64,000 bases of DNA. It comes from Parus major (lineage: Eukaryota; Chordata; Aves; Passeriformes; Paridae). Position numbers and translations under genes: made by a program. Below the pieces are notes generated by a model. The model worked only from the letters and a program-made list of their open reading frames with translations, searched no databases and was not told the origin of the DNA. Shown here one piece after another: positions 38,119 to 50,883 of the stretch. Location of the stretch: contig NC_031771.1 of assembly GCF_001522545.3 (NCBI RefSeq), forward strand, positions 27,959,782-28,023,781, read 5' to 3'. Positions within the stretch are counted from its first letter, which is position 1, and each line of letters begins with the position of its first letter.

Positions 38119-40285
38119 GGCAACACATAGAAATACCATTTCCAAATTGAAAGACAGAATTTTGGAAGAATCCCAACTTTCTTCCACTCTACTACTGATC
38201 TGAAAATGACATAATGACCTGATGAAGTCAACTGCCAAATACTTCTGAGGCAGACTTCAGGAGCTCCAGATGGCATTATTCTGAAGTTCTTATAGCCCTC
38301 ACCCTACCGGCTGGCTCAACAGCATTAAAAAAATGTCATTTTCCATATGAGATCCTCCTTCTGACCACAGTAATATTTCCACAACAAAAAGGATACACGC
38401 TTAGAGATGACAAAAGGCAGATTGGATTTTGTCTAATATGTCTCCAGCCTTAAAAAAAATTAACATGTCATTAGATGGCATAATTAGTATTAAAATTAAT
38501 ATTGTATCCATATTAAAATTCTAAACAAGTACACAATTGAAAATCAGATGTTGCAGATTTTATGCATTCCAGTCTCGTCTTGCCAGCTCCAGCTCTGGAA
38601 AATTCAAGTTCTCAGATTATTCAGGCTAATGCCAGCATCGCTTCTAGTTTTATATAAGAACACTTTATTATGCCTCTAACAAAGGATTTTCCAAAGGTTA
38701 TCAGAAGATCTGAATGTCAGGGTCTAAAGTCAGAATTCAAGTACTGTAGAAATTGGCATTAAAAGCAGTGCAGGTCTCAGTTTTCAAAAGATCAGCACAT
38801 AACCAAACTGGTGTTAATATTTTATGTAAAGGAGGCACTTTCAAAGTTTTTCTTCTCTCTTCTCAATACCAAATTAAATAGCAGCATAATTCACTTTGCT
38901 GGAAGTGAAACTAGGCTAGCAGAATGAATGTGAGGTAAAAGAGCTTCAGCGCTTGATTTTATGTGGTTTTCTTGTGAGGTCTGGTCATTTACTTAGGGAA
39001 AAAAGTTAAAGGCTAAGAGCTAATAATGCTGTTGGCTACTACTATTCCACCTCAAGGACTGATGTTCTGCTGGACATTATCTTTGAGAAACAATGCATAA
39101 ATACACAGAATAAAAATGCAAGCAATTAACAAAAATAATGAATTAGCTGTTAATTTTAAATCAACTGTTTTGCAAAAAGAAAGGCTAATGACAATACTTT
39201 TGCTGTGAAATTCTTCTCCTCCTGTTCCTCTTTATCTTCCCCCTTCAACTTGAGGGAAAATTTTAGTTTGACCTTCCAGCAATTCTAGTCTCATTGCTAC
39301 AAAATCTGCTGATCTTATTTCAACACTCCTAACTTTTCTTTGCTCAGATCTCGAGTGGCCATTTGTGAAGCAGAGCAGATCAACAGTGCAGATGAGAATT
39401 AGCAAGCTGGCTGAACAACATGAAAATACCTTCTAGCATATGGTCTCCAGGAGGCTGCATGTGAGCACAATTGCCATTTCCCAGAGGGGCCAGTGGGACA
39501 CAAGGCAGATTGCACTTCCATCAGCAGCCCAACATCAGACCCTCCAGAGGAAAATCAGAGGTGTAACTACTCCACTGCAAGGTAACAATGACAAGGAGAC
39601 CAAAACACCAACAGAGAGCAGTTTGACCCACAATGTTCCTGGAAATATTTCAACCTATTTATATGAGATATCCAACAATGCTTTTGAAAGGTACTGAAAT
39701 AAATTAATATTGAAGGCATGAAGCAGCTGGGGAAGTCTGGTATTTAGTAAGGGATCCTCATTTGCAGGTCTTATTTCTCTGAAGTCTGCATAAGCAAAAG
39801 TAGTGCAAGTTTTTGTTCTTTGAAGATTATTCTGTGCTCTTAATTTTGATCATTCTGAAACAAGAAAACACTGTTGCAATGCCTTGGCATGTTAATGGTG
39901 ACCTTAATAAGGTATTTATGTGAACTGTAAATTTACAAAATCCTTCAAAACAAACAAACAAAAACCCACATCAATGAGACATATTTCTCCCTGTGAAACA
40001 GCTTATTATTTACAACCTCAACTTTGAAAACACTTACTCATGTGCTCAATGTTAAAGACTGCAGTTAGCACCACAAAGGTCAGTGAAATCATGCAAGTAA
40101 ATTTAAATCTTCACAAAGAGCAGGCACATAAATGAATAAAGTGGTTTTAATGGATTTTTTTGTTTTGATAGAATTTATGTAGAAATCTTTATTTTTTATT
40201 ATTTTTTAGATGACATTTATAAGGCTGCCTTAGGTCAGAAGTTGTTTCCCCAAAGACTAATCACTGGCAAAACACAGAAAATGAA

Positions 40286-40313
40286 GGGTGGGTATTTGGG
40301 AGGTTTGGGGGGG
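40286..40313 (+). other. Candidate G-quadruplex
   Basis: G runs at 40286-40288, 40290-40292, 40298-40300 and 40307-40313, with loops of 1, 5 and 6. Followed by a T/G-rich stretch to about 40356. Lies about 300 bp left of a CR1 fragment. Confidence 0.75.
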
Positions 40314-40619
40314 ATATTTTGTTATTTGTTTGGGGTTTCTTTCTTGTTTGTTTTTTAATTTAGAGGCAACCATGAGATCCCTCAAGAAACAGTGCTGAAA
40401 CTACCATTGTTGGTCTATTAGTGTATTTTTTTAATAGACCAGGGCAGGCAGGGGCAGCCACTGAATAAGGTTGTGGCTCTGCAGTCCTGGGCATCGTGGT
40501 CGGCAGCAAAAATGAACAAGCAAAAATGAAAAAGGAACAATGAACACCCCTGCAGCAATGAGGGCTGAACACCCATCTGGCTGCCCCTGAGGGTGGGACT
40601 GCTCAAAGCACTCCTGTGT

Positions 40620-41000
40620 CCACAGCAAATGGTGCAGGAGGAAACACTGAAGGACCTGGGTTTGTTAAGCTTGGAGAAAAGAAGGCAAAGGATGTACCTC
40701 ACAGCAGTCTTCCACAACCTACACAAGGGTCACAGAGGTGTGACTTGGGACTCAAATAACAGGACAGAAGACAGGGGTGGTCAGCTGCAGAAAGACAAGG
40801 TCTGGCTGAACATGAGAACAATGAGGGTTTCACAGAAACCATCAAGCATTGGGATAGGTACCCACAAAGGCTGTGAATCTTCATCCTTAAAGACTTCGAA
40901 AATTCAGCTGCATAAGGCCCTGAGCTACCTCATCTAACTTTCCCTTGGTGCAAGAAGGAGGCTGGACAAGGTGACCAGAGTTCCCCAGCTAAAACTTCAG
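40620..41000 (+). mobile_element. CR1 fragment (end of ORF and 3' UTR), plus orientation
   Basis: Seen in order: an ACTGAAGGACCTGGGTTTGT block, then AAGCTTGGAGAAAAGAAGGC (CR1: the 'glu-arg-leu... leu-phe-ser-leu-glu-lys-arg' region), and near the end CTTGGTGCAAGAAGGAGGCT followed by GGACAAGGTGACCAGAGTTC. The last two correspond to the CR1 3'-terminal 'ggttggact-aggtgacc-agaggtcc' motif. The copy is heavily diverged, lacks the terminal octamer repeats and is 5'-truncated. Some sequence left of 40620 (from about 40435) may also belong to it, but I cannot align that part by eye. Confidence 0.75.
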
Positions 41001-42346
41001 AGTAACTGGCACGGAACAGATTGATTATGCTCCAGTGAAGCTGGAACACAGTCAAATTGCAAGACCAAAGACTACAAATGAACTTATTAAATCTATTACA
41101 GAGTGATTTCTTTAAACTCCAAATACTCCAAACAAAGAACCACAAGCATGATCGCACTTGAAGTCTGTTCTTGGTCTACATTCTGCACATCTTACCTGCA
41201 CGCAGGCTGGCTCCTGACAGACTCAGGGGTCCAGGCACAGGGACAAAGACTGCAACAGTTGACTGTCAAGTAAACCTTAAGTCACACCACATATTTCTCA
41301 TGTACTCCTTTAACTACCTGGAACACTGATCAGAACATAAAAAGAACCTTCAGAAATATTATTTTTGCATGTGTGCAGAACTACCAAGAAAGACAAGTTT
41401 AACACAGAGCTTACAGAACTGGATGTTATGCCTGAGAACTTTAAAATGATTTCAACTTCAAATTATGTAATTGCTTTACACAACAATAAGACAAGAAAGC
41501 AGAACTTTTTATGCTAACCTTAAACATCAAGATAACTTCACTACAAAAAGAACACATTTTTTATTGGGTGATTCTAAACCCCACGGGAAATTCAAGTAGT
41601 GAATCCCAAAAGCCAAGATACCAAGAAGAACATGCTCCATGGGTACCAATTACTCTATCCTTACCAGCAATATTAAGTTGTAATTGCTGCACATAAACAG
41701 AAAACATATGCCTATGTATTAATGTACACACTAGCAACTAACAAATGCAATTTCTTTCCAGGAACATAGGTTCCAGCTTCTCACTCCACAGGCAGACTAA
41801 GCAGAAGAGAAAGCAAAACATCTTCTGAAGTATGCAACAACATTACTTACATGAAAAACAAAGTTATAAAAATCTCACAACCTGTGACTGTACTAAAGGA
41901 AATGTGAAGGAATTATTATGTGTTCATGAGTCTTCAACAATATTTTGTGTTCATTTAAGTCTTTAACAGAGCTGTAGATATCATAAAACCTTATGACCAG
42001 TTCTGTGGGAAAAAAAAAAAATCCACAACTTTATTTGGGGAAAGCAATATTAAAAAAAAGAGTAAACAAAAAACCTAGGGCCACTTTCTTTCCAAAATTC
42101 AAACCAAGTTCTCTCTCCATCTCTATTTTTGAACTCTATGCACCAATACTTTTTTTTCATGTTTTGAAACTAAATTAAAGATAGGAAGGCTCTTTTGCTA
42201 CATACATATATATTTATATAACTATACCTGTCCCCCTAATAAGAAAAGCAGGCACTGCATATGCTATGTGAAAGATAGTGGAATGAGTTCTTCTGCATTA
42301 ATAGCCTTTTGCTTAATTGTTGTTGCCTTTAATTTTGCACAAACAG

Positions 42347-42613
42347 GATTTACAAAAGGACCAAATATTGAAAAAGGAAGAAGGAGATGTAATAGAAAGA
42401 AAACTTTTAAAGCTGCAAGTACAAGACAGCTCTCCCCATTTAAGATACTTCACGCAGCAACATGCAGGACTGTACTGCAAGATAATCAGTAAAGTTCTCT
42501 GGAATAGCAAAGAAACAGACAAAACATTATTGAAAAAGCAACAGCTTTTACATCTGCTTCAGAAACTGAAGAAGGCAGAAAAAAACTTAAACACAGAAGT
42601 AAAAGAAGAGTAA
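42347..42613 (+). other. Speculative terminal coding exon, antisense to PDGFC
   Basis: An 88-codon frame plus TAA stop that opens right after a splice-acceptor-like sequence. That sequence is a T-rich stretch from about 42307 (CTTTTGCTTAATTGTTGTTG, then CCTTTAATTTTGCACAAACAG) ending in AG at 42345-42346. An in-frame stop at 42314-42316 lies within the supposed intron. The peptide is rich in Lys, Leu, Glu and Gln, begins DLQKDQILKKEEGD, has a middle segment GLYCKIISKVLW, and ends in a heptad-like helix LLKKQQLLHLLQKLKKAEKN. An AATAAA hexamer lies about 450 bp downstream (near 43072). I do not recognise the protein. No ATG starts the frame, so it could only be an internal start or a spliced exon. 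A-rich DNA produces Lys-rich frames by chance, so this stays speculative. Confidence 0.2.
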
Positions 42614-43594
42614 GAAAATGTTTCCCATGGAATTTCTCCTTTTAAAGCTCTAGAATACATTTCTGGAATTTCGCACACAGGCTTTGCTATGCACATTAAA
42701 TAGTGAACAGAAGACTCATGATTAAACCTCACAGAATTTTTAATTAACCAACATTCTGTGATTCAGAATTATAACCAGTTCTGCCAACCAACACACTCAT
42801 CAAGGTTACCTCAAAAACAAGCCAAAAAAACATCCTTTAAGAACACAACTCTTTCTCTGAAAATTATAGATTTACTATAATCTGTAATCTCACAAGTTGA
42901 GAGAAATAACTGTGTTCCTTGCACCAGCAATGTCCTAGAGCAAGCTGATTAAAAATTAAAAAGGCACATTCATGAAACATTTACAGCCAGGACAAAGAGG
43001 AAATGTTCCACATCATATGGAATTCATAAATGCATGTCCTTTAGAAATATTCCAGTGAAACAAAGGAGCAAATAAAAAAAGTTGGTTCCACCAGTCAAAA
43101 GACTTGTACCTACACAACAACACTAAAACATTCCCTAAATATTGGTTTCTAAATGGGGATACAGTAAGACTTCAGAGAAGAGATAAATATCCCTCACTTA
43201 ACCTTACCTGCCACTGGTCCAACTTCACTCAAAAGAAGAAACGTGTGACTGATTTTATTTTTAACGTGTAATGTGATCTAATTATCTTTTTTCTTTACTT
43301 TTAAGCTATTATATCTTTGTATTCACTCAATACATGGCTTTTGCATTTAACTGGGCCTGAGTACAAAGATGGATCACTTCTCTGCATCCAAAACCATATG
43401 AGAGGAGACAGAATAGCTCTGTTTCTCTCTGTCTCCTCATTAAGCATGCCACTTCTTGAGCTGAAATGATGCAGGGGGAATCTTAATTTGCATAAGCTGT
43501 TCATCATTCTATGCTCAAATTTTTGTTGAGAATTTGGAAAGTCACATTACAGCGCAGATAATAACCTATTTCATATGGCCTCTAGCAATATGAA

Positions 43595-43637
43595 GTGTAT
43601 TGTGCATGTGTGTATGTGTGTATTGTGTATGTGTGCA
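43595..43637. repeat. Degenerate (TG)n tract
   Basis: TG, TATG and TATTG words repeated over about 40 bp, an eroded dinucleotide repeat. Confidence 0.8.
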
Positions 43638-46067
43638 ATTTAGTAGATTCTAAGTGAAACATCTACAAAACTCAACTGCTCAATCAGTTTCTTGAACTTA
43701 CCTTCTCTGTCTCATTCCATTTATCTTATATCCTCCAGTCACTGATACAGTATCTAATTTTACACCTACCACCACAAACATTTACTGCCAGCAATTGTCA
43801 CAACATGATAAATCGTAAAGTAATTGTACACTGCCACAAACTTTATGACTCTCTAGGCAATGAATGTTAGGAAAGACCAATAAATAAATGAGTGATCACA
43901 AGACTTATCAAAGGCACTGAAAATACATAAAACTGGGTTGGAGAAAGATAAAAATGGCTATGATAATATTGAATATAAAAGGTTCTCTTTGCTAATTCGG
44001 AGGACTTTATGTTGATGGTGGCTGGGGAAGTCCTTGATATTGGCCATATTAAATTAAATCCTGTGCAATCCCAACCAGAAATTCTATCACTCTTCGGATT
44101 CATCTCTTTTCCTAAACAATGCCCAGCTAGTTGGCAGTAAAGCAGATTTATAGAATAAAAATAAACTGCTATAATTTCTTCCTGACTCTTGTTTTCTTCT
44201 GATTATCTTCTGAAAGCTTTGTAATAGAGTAAAGGTAATTTATAGCCAAATTTAAATGAAGTGAATAACAAGCAACTGCAAAGTATTAGATTTCTTTACA
44301 GAGTAGCACTCCAAAGAGGAGACAAAACAAGCTGGCCTAGGGAGGCAGCAATAGTAAATTACGCTTCATTAAACACATGAAGGCTTTATTTCTATTCAAT
44401 AAGCTTTTGTTAAATTTCTGCTTCCTTGAAATCAAAATGGTCATAAAAAAGGCAAGGTGAGGTAACATTAAAGGATTATACCAGGAAGGCATCTATTGTC
44501 CCACAGACATTGAGTGCATTCTTACTCGATTAGTGAAAGGGCTGAGAGGATGATGGAAATGCCAATTTTGCAGCACTGCAAGCTGCTCTTCAAACTGGCC
44601 TTCAGTGGGATGGTCAAAGGAGGTTTATGATTCTTTGAACATGCTTCCCCAAAACCCACACTGTGATCATTGCTCCTAGCATCAGGACAGCAAAAAAAAC
44701 CTAAAAGCATTTCCACCAAATTTTATGCTATGAATGACTGAAGAAATGAACCTGCCAACACGTCCACACAGTAGTCCAAAAAAACCCTCACATTCCCCAC
44801 TTTTTAATGCATTGTATTGCAAACAGAAATTTGCAAAATCACTGCTACAGTGCTTCAGCCATTCTCACTCAAGGTAAACATGAAGTTTCAAGGACATTTA
44901 CTCCTGCACTTACCCTTTACAGCATTGCCATTTGTTATTCCACAAGCCAGATTTGTTACATTAATATATATTTTCACTAGCCTCACATTCCTTCCCAATG
45001 AGCCACAAAAAACATTCACTTACATCTTCACGTGCAATCAGACTGACAAGTAATAGTAGAGGGAAAAAAAAGCACGTACACAGAAAAAATAAATAAATAA
45101 AAAAAGCTAAAAACAACACAAATGCAAAGGATGGGGTTTTTTTCCTCTTGAGAGCCACAATATTCACTTGTAAGCTAGAAGTGACGCAGATTTTGCAGAG
45201 CAGGGCCAGGCACAGGAACACCCACAGGAACACCAACTTGGCAGCTAAGAGCATGGCAAGGTTTGTGTCCGTCAAATATTTCCATTTCTTTAGGATAAGA
45301 CTGGCATGTAAAATGGGCAGGCTTCTGTCATAGCACAAGGTTCACAGAAAAAGGTGAGGAGAGGTTCCAGTCACTGAGAAACTGCAGATAGTGGGCTCAA
45401 AAAAACCAAAGAACACAATTCTTTACAAAAATCCATGGTTAACCTGTAAACATCTTTACAGCAGAGTACTGTGGGTCCTAAAAAGATATCCAGAGTGAAG
45501 GAGACTGAAGGATGGACATATTACCAGGATGGAAGTTTACTGTGAACAGGAACTGCCTCTGATTCATGAGCTACAGCCTGGGAAAGAATTCATACATAGG
45601 TTATGCTTATTCTCCTTCATATTTACTGATCTGTTTACCTTTAGCCACTTCTCAGACAGGGCACATACAGGCCTCTGAACATGCCTATGCTCATGTTTTA
45701 AAGAAAAGGAAGTTACACATGTATTTGCAGATTTTTCTTTTGATTTCCTCCAATATTTCATATTTCTGTAATCAAAAAAATTATCCTGTGTGGCAGACTA
45801 ATGTAACGGATAACTGATTTTTACACTGTTAACTACTTTAGATCAAATTGAATTTAAAGAGTATCTTGTCCTTATTCAGTAAAATTTGGCACAATAACAT
45901 GGAAAGATTCATAAAAATAAAAATTACTGGGTTAACAAACAATGACTTCTAAACTGCATCACTGTTAGACAAAGTGATCTAACCATGTTGCAGTTCCTCC
46001 ACAGCACAAAAAAAAATCTAGAATTAGCATTATGAAAATACCTCATTTACCCAACCTGTGCATTTTT

Positions 46068-46084
46068 AAAAAAAAAAAAAAAAA
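46068..46084. repeat. Poly(A) tract (A17) next to CR1
   Basis: Ends six bases before the reversed 3' terminus of the 46.1-kb CR1 copy. Given the element's orientation it cannot be an element tail. Confidence 0.85.
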
Positions 46085-46089
46085 CAACT

Positions 46090-46588
46090 ACAGAATCACA
46101 GATAAGATTGAGTTAGAAGGGACCTCTAAAATCATCTAGTTCCAGCCCCTCTGCCATGGGTAGAGACACCTTCAAGTAGACCAGAGACTCAGAGCCCCAT
46201 CCAGCCTGGCCTTGAACACTCACACAAAGGGGCAGTCACAGCTACTCTGAGGAGCCTGTTTCAGTGCCTCAACGCTCACTGCAGAGAATTCCTTCATTAT
46301 ATCTCATCTGCACCTACTCTCAGTTTAAAGCCATTCCCCTTTGCCCCATCTCAACACACCCTTGTGAAAAGTCCCTCTCCATCTTTTTTGTAGGCTCCCT
46401 TCAGGCACCAAAAGGCTGCAACAAGGTCCTGCTGGAGCCCCCTCTTCTCCAGCCCCTGCTCTCAGTCTGTCTCCACAGACCAGAGGTGCTCCAGTCCCCT
46501 GGTCATCTCAGTGATCCTTCAGACTGACAGATCCATGTCCCTCCTGTGTTGAGGACCCCAGAGCTGGATGCACTACTCCAGGTGGGAA
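46090..46588 (-). mobile_element. CR1 fragment (3' UTR), minus orientation
   Basis: Starts at the left with the reversed CR1 terminus (ACAGAATCACAGATAAGATT, then AGAAGGGACCTCTAAAATCA and TCTAGTTCCAGCCCCTCTGC). It continues through ATCCAGCCTGGCCTTGAACA, GAGGAGCCTGTTTCAGTGCC, CCCTTCAGGCACCAAAAGGC and CCCTCTTCTCCAGCCCCTGC, and ends near CACTACTCCAGGTGGGAAGT. This is the standard order of a reversed CR1 3' region, about 500 bp and 5'-truncated. A 17-base A-tract (46068-46084) abuts the 3' end. CR1 elements do not carry poly(A) tails, so this tract is probably part of the target site. Confidence 0.93.
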
Positions 46589-48859
46589 GTGAATGATACA
46601 GTGAAGTAACTTAAAGATTTAAAACACAACAAAACACTACGTTGCTATCAATAATAAACCAAGAATTTGTGGTACTCTGCAGCTTAGCCTACTTAACCTG
46701 TATAACCAGACGCCCTTCAACAATCCAAAAGAGTATTTTGAAAGAAATATCTTTCAAGAAAGCTTTCTAACATGAATATTGCATATATAATAGCTGAGGA
46801 GGCTCATCCCTCATACTAGGATGAATTCTCCTAATAGTAAGAAACCATGGTAAAATCTGAGAGTCAGGACCACTTCCTCTTCCAGACTTCTCCCTTTTTA
46901 GGTAGGAGTAAGGTACTTTGCACATAAGGCTGCCTCACATGCCAAAGCAGGCATCCAACTATTGCTAAATTTTATATAGGATACGATTCTTAGAAGTTCA
47001 AGGAACTAGGTTTTTACTTGGGTGAGAGAGGAGATCAGGAACAGTAAAGAAATAATTGTTTGGTCCTATTTTTACCCAGGCAGGCCAGACATTGTGCTTT
47101 CTCCTTTTCAGCTTGATGAAGATAACTAACTATGTATTTTTTGCTGCCTGTGATGAAAAAAACACATTACTTAACCACGAAAACACATTCAGTGTTGACA
47201 AGATATTGAGATACAATTCACAAATAAAATGCAATACACATGGCTGGCTTTCTTCACTGACATTTAGCTGCCATATATGAAAAGGGCCTAAAAACTAACT
47301 AGAGAAATTGTAGGCTAAGAAACATCTGTTTAAAGAACCACTTTATTTATAGTCTATTAATTTTAGGCAGATGTCCGCAAATCAATATTTATAGTATTTT
47401 TAACCAAGAGTTGTTAAAAATAAATTATTTTATTCAAAACCTATTAAAAATAAATCCCACAGGCTTGCAATCTCTGCAATTTTATTACTGCAGCACTAAG
47501 CATTGATAGCAGTGTGAGGAATTCAGGTGTTGAAGAAGAGTGCAGATGGAAATAGAGCCCTTCAGAGAGTTTGCCTCAAATCTGTTTCAAGCTTTGAAGA
47601 TAAGAGTATTTCATTTCTCCTCCAAATGGGGGAAGGGGGACAACAAACAATCTTAACTCTTCTCTTTCAACAGGTGTTTGACTAATAGGGGTAGTGGTCT
47701 CCTGTGCAAACAATATTTGAGCCTGGGTTCAAAGTATTCTCAGGAATACACGGGCTCCTTTTATAGACGACAGACTAGGTCTGCTCTGTAGTTAAGCACA
47801 CAGAGCCCTGTATTAACTTCTCAGAAGGGCAAACTAGACCATGCAGAAAAATCCTGATCCTGAGATTCCTGGATAATGCTGTACAGGGCAGAAAAAAAGC
47901 CCTTGTAACTCTACTGAAGCACACCATGGATTCACATCACTTTAAAACAAAACAAAGACCCCCCAAAACTTTTCTTCTATCCAACTACACTTAACTCTGC
48001 CAACACACATGGGGAGTTGTGCTTTCTCAATTTTAATCTTCTCCTTAAAAGGAGATTTTGCCTGAAAGAACATTATCTCCATGTCCCCAAGAAGTCACAG
48101 AAACCATAGCAAAATTCTATTTTGGATGTTAATCTATTATTTTACTTTCTAATTGAAACAGTTATAAAAGAAGCACCAAGTTCAGATTTGGTTTACATGC
48201 ATCAGATGCTATTTAACATAAACATCTTCCTTACATCCAATAAGGATTGCCATGTCATTTCCAAATGTATCAGGCCTGTGCACACTGACCACAGACAGCC
48301 ATTCTTAGCCTAAACTACTGAAGTCCTTCTTTCCAATGTAGCAATGACTAAATTACCACACTCTCTTCGAACAGCAAGCTCGCCCATCTCAGATACTTCT
48401 AATTAGAGGACAAAACTAAGCTGGCTGTCTAAATTTAACAAGGAAGGTCAGAGCTAGGGATCATAATTCTGGTCTCAAGGGCATTCCAGTCATGTCCACT
48501 GCCTCTAGCCAGAACCCACAACTCTCATATCCTCCAGCTAAGTCAGTAACGCAATTTTAGAAAGCTCCATCTCCTCTGTCTGCAAGGCACAATTCTGCAG
48601 AAAAACGGTTCTCATCAACTCTAAGACAATAGAAAGTCAAGTCACTAACTAGACCTCTTACCTGCAATTTTACTCATCATCCCAAATAATCTGTAAATTC
48701 CTGAGAGAATCCCTGCAGAAGGAATTCTCAAAGAGGGTGATTTGTTCTATCCACCACATACACACATATAATTCAGAAAAGACTGAATGCAAAGCATTGT
48801 GCTCCATCCCTACCCCCTTTATCCTCAGATACAAAATATGGGTGGAACTTATTTAAAAG

Positions 48860-48877
48860 AAAAAAAAAAAAAAAAAA
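48860..48877. repeat. Poly(A) tract (A18)
   Basis: Uninterrupted A run, preceded by TTTAAAAG. Confidence 0.85.
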
Positions 48878-50850
48878 GTCACCAAGAAAAGTAATTAGGT
48901 GCAATCCCTGCAGCATTACTTTAGATGATCTGCCATCTACCTGAAAAACAGAATTTCTCAGAAATGTTTGTTAGTGGGTATATGCTAAAACACTGAGCTT
49001 ATGCCCCATCAGCACAATTTGTGATGCAGTTGTAAAGAACTGTGGCCTAACTGCCACTGTATCACTCACCACATATCAGAAAGTATTACATAAAAAAGAA
49101 ATAGAATTTATATAACAGAGCTTTCCAAAGTGAGAAATAAAGAGCATATCTGCAAAAGACTTAGGTCTGAGCAAAATACAAATATGCTTGAAAAAGACTG
49201 ACTGCTTGAGTCAGGCAGGGCAGCTGAAACATGGTTGTTACAGACAAATCAAAGAACAGAAGCACAGTCTCACCAGAAGATTTAGAGCTGGATTATCCAT
49301 TTTGAACTGTGTACCATAACAAAGTCCTCAATTCACTTTGCCTTTCAAACTGCTTGTTTCTACACTGTCTTCTTGATCTGCTAATAGTCCAGAATCATTT
49401 TGTTACCATTCACGCCATTTATCAATATTATTTCATCTACATTTGAAGAAGTGCTCCTCAAAATATGCAATTTTGCAAGAGAAAGGTGTACTATCCATTT
49501 GAATTAAAAGAAAAAAAAAAGTCAAAAATTAGAATCACAAATATGTTGAAAGGGCAAAAATTTTCCTTACACTTCTTTATTTTAAAGTCTTACATTTATT
49601 TTTCCAAATATTTTTTTTAAAAAATTTGACATATTCTAATATAGAAGGAGCCATTCAGAATAACCCAGGGTTTTCCCAAACTGCACACAACCATCACACC
49701 CTTCTAAATGGAGAAGGTAAGAAGAAGCAAGGTAAATTTCTTAAACTGAACTGCATTGTAATTAAACATGGTGAGCAGTTGTGAGAAAAATATTGGAAAG
49801 AAAGACTGATTTATAGCTATTAACACCTGAGAGGAGGACAAAGGCTGTTCTTTGAAGTTTGAGGCAGGCAGGTATCATTGCAATGTTGACTTCAGTAACC
49901 CCTGCTTTGCAATTAGAAGTCATATTTCTTATATGTCAGTCTTAGCATATCTAAGCATTTTGCTGATAAAAGGTAGGATAACCTGAAATCATTCAAATGA
50001 AATTTGAACGGTCCACTGAACCTTAATGACGTCTAATCCCTTCCTTTTTGAGATTGTGGATGTACTTCCAAAAGGCTGTTGAAAAGACTATCTTCAAATA
50101 AGCCTGAGAAGCTTCTTAAGTCTCAAAAGAGATTCAGAACAAGACAGTAGGCAGAGCCAACGTACAACCAGGAAAAACTGGAGTGAATAAACCTACTTGA
50201 AGCTGGTATAAAACACAATAAATTGTATCATGAACAGTAAACAGTATGGCTTGCATACATGACTTAAATAATTTCTTCACAACATTTTCCCCTGCAACAG
50301 CTTAATAATAATTAATTAGTTTTACCAGAACCTGAACATCTGGTATAAGTATTAAAAATTGTTTCGGATTGCAAACTTTTGGAATACTTTTGTTGATTTT
50401 GGTGACTACTATGTCAAATAGTGACCAAACCCTCCTAGTTCTAGTCACAATTATCTTAGCATTATTTATTAACCAGCTTGTTTAGAAAACTTCAAACAAG
50501 AGAACTGTTAATTTGTAGAAATATTTGAATCCACATTTGTGCTTGTATATGTAGCATAAGCAATAAACAAAACACAGCTTTAAAGGCAAACATTTTCTCC
50601 ACCAGTTAACAGCTCATGAGAGTGAAAAGCACACAACTAAATTAATCCAACATATGTGTTTTACTACTTAGTAATGGTACATGATAGCATCCAAGAAACT
50701 CCTGTTTTAGTGTTCTTGGAGAGACATTTAAAGGCAGAATTTCTCAAAAGAGGAAAACACTGTTATTCCCTGTGCATATTTGGGTGCTAGAATAATAAAC
50801 ACAAGAAAATATATTCCAAATGACCAGAGGCTCAACAATTCCTGAAAAGC

Positions 50851-50883
50851 AAAAAAAAAAAAACAAAAAAGAAAAAGAAAAAA
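50851..50883. repeat. A-rich tract
   Basis: A13 followed by A runs split by single C or G bases. Confidence 0.85.

Noticed and set aside
40360..40937. Cluster of overlapping frames on both strands
   Set aside because: Largely covered by the diverged plus-strand CR1 fragment and its flank; no protein domain is recognisable.
46264..46527. 87-codon plus-strand frame, proline/leucine-rich
   Set aside because: It lies entirely within the CR1 3' UTR copy, in the antisense direction.
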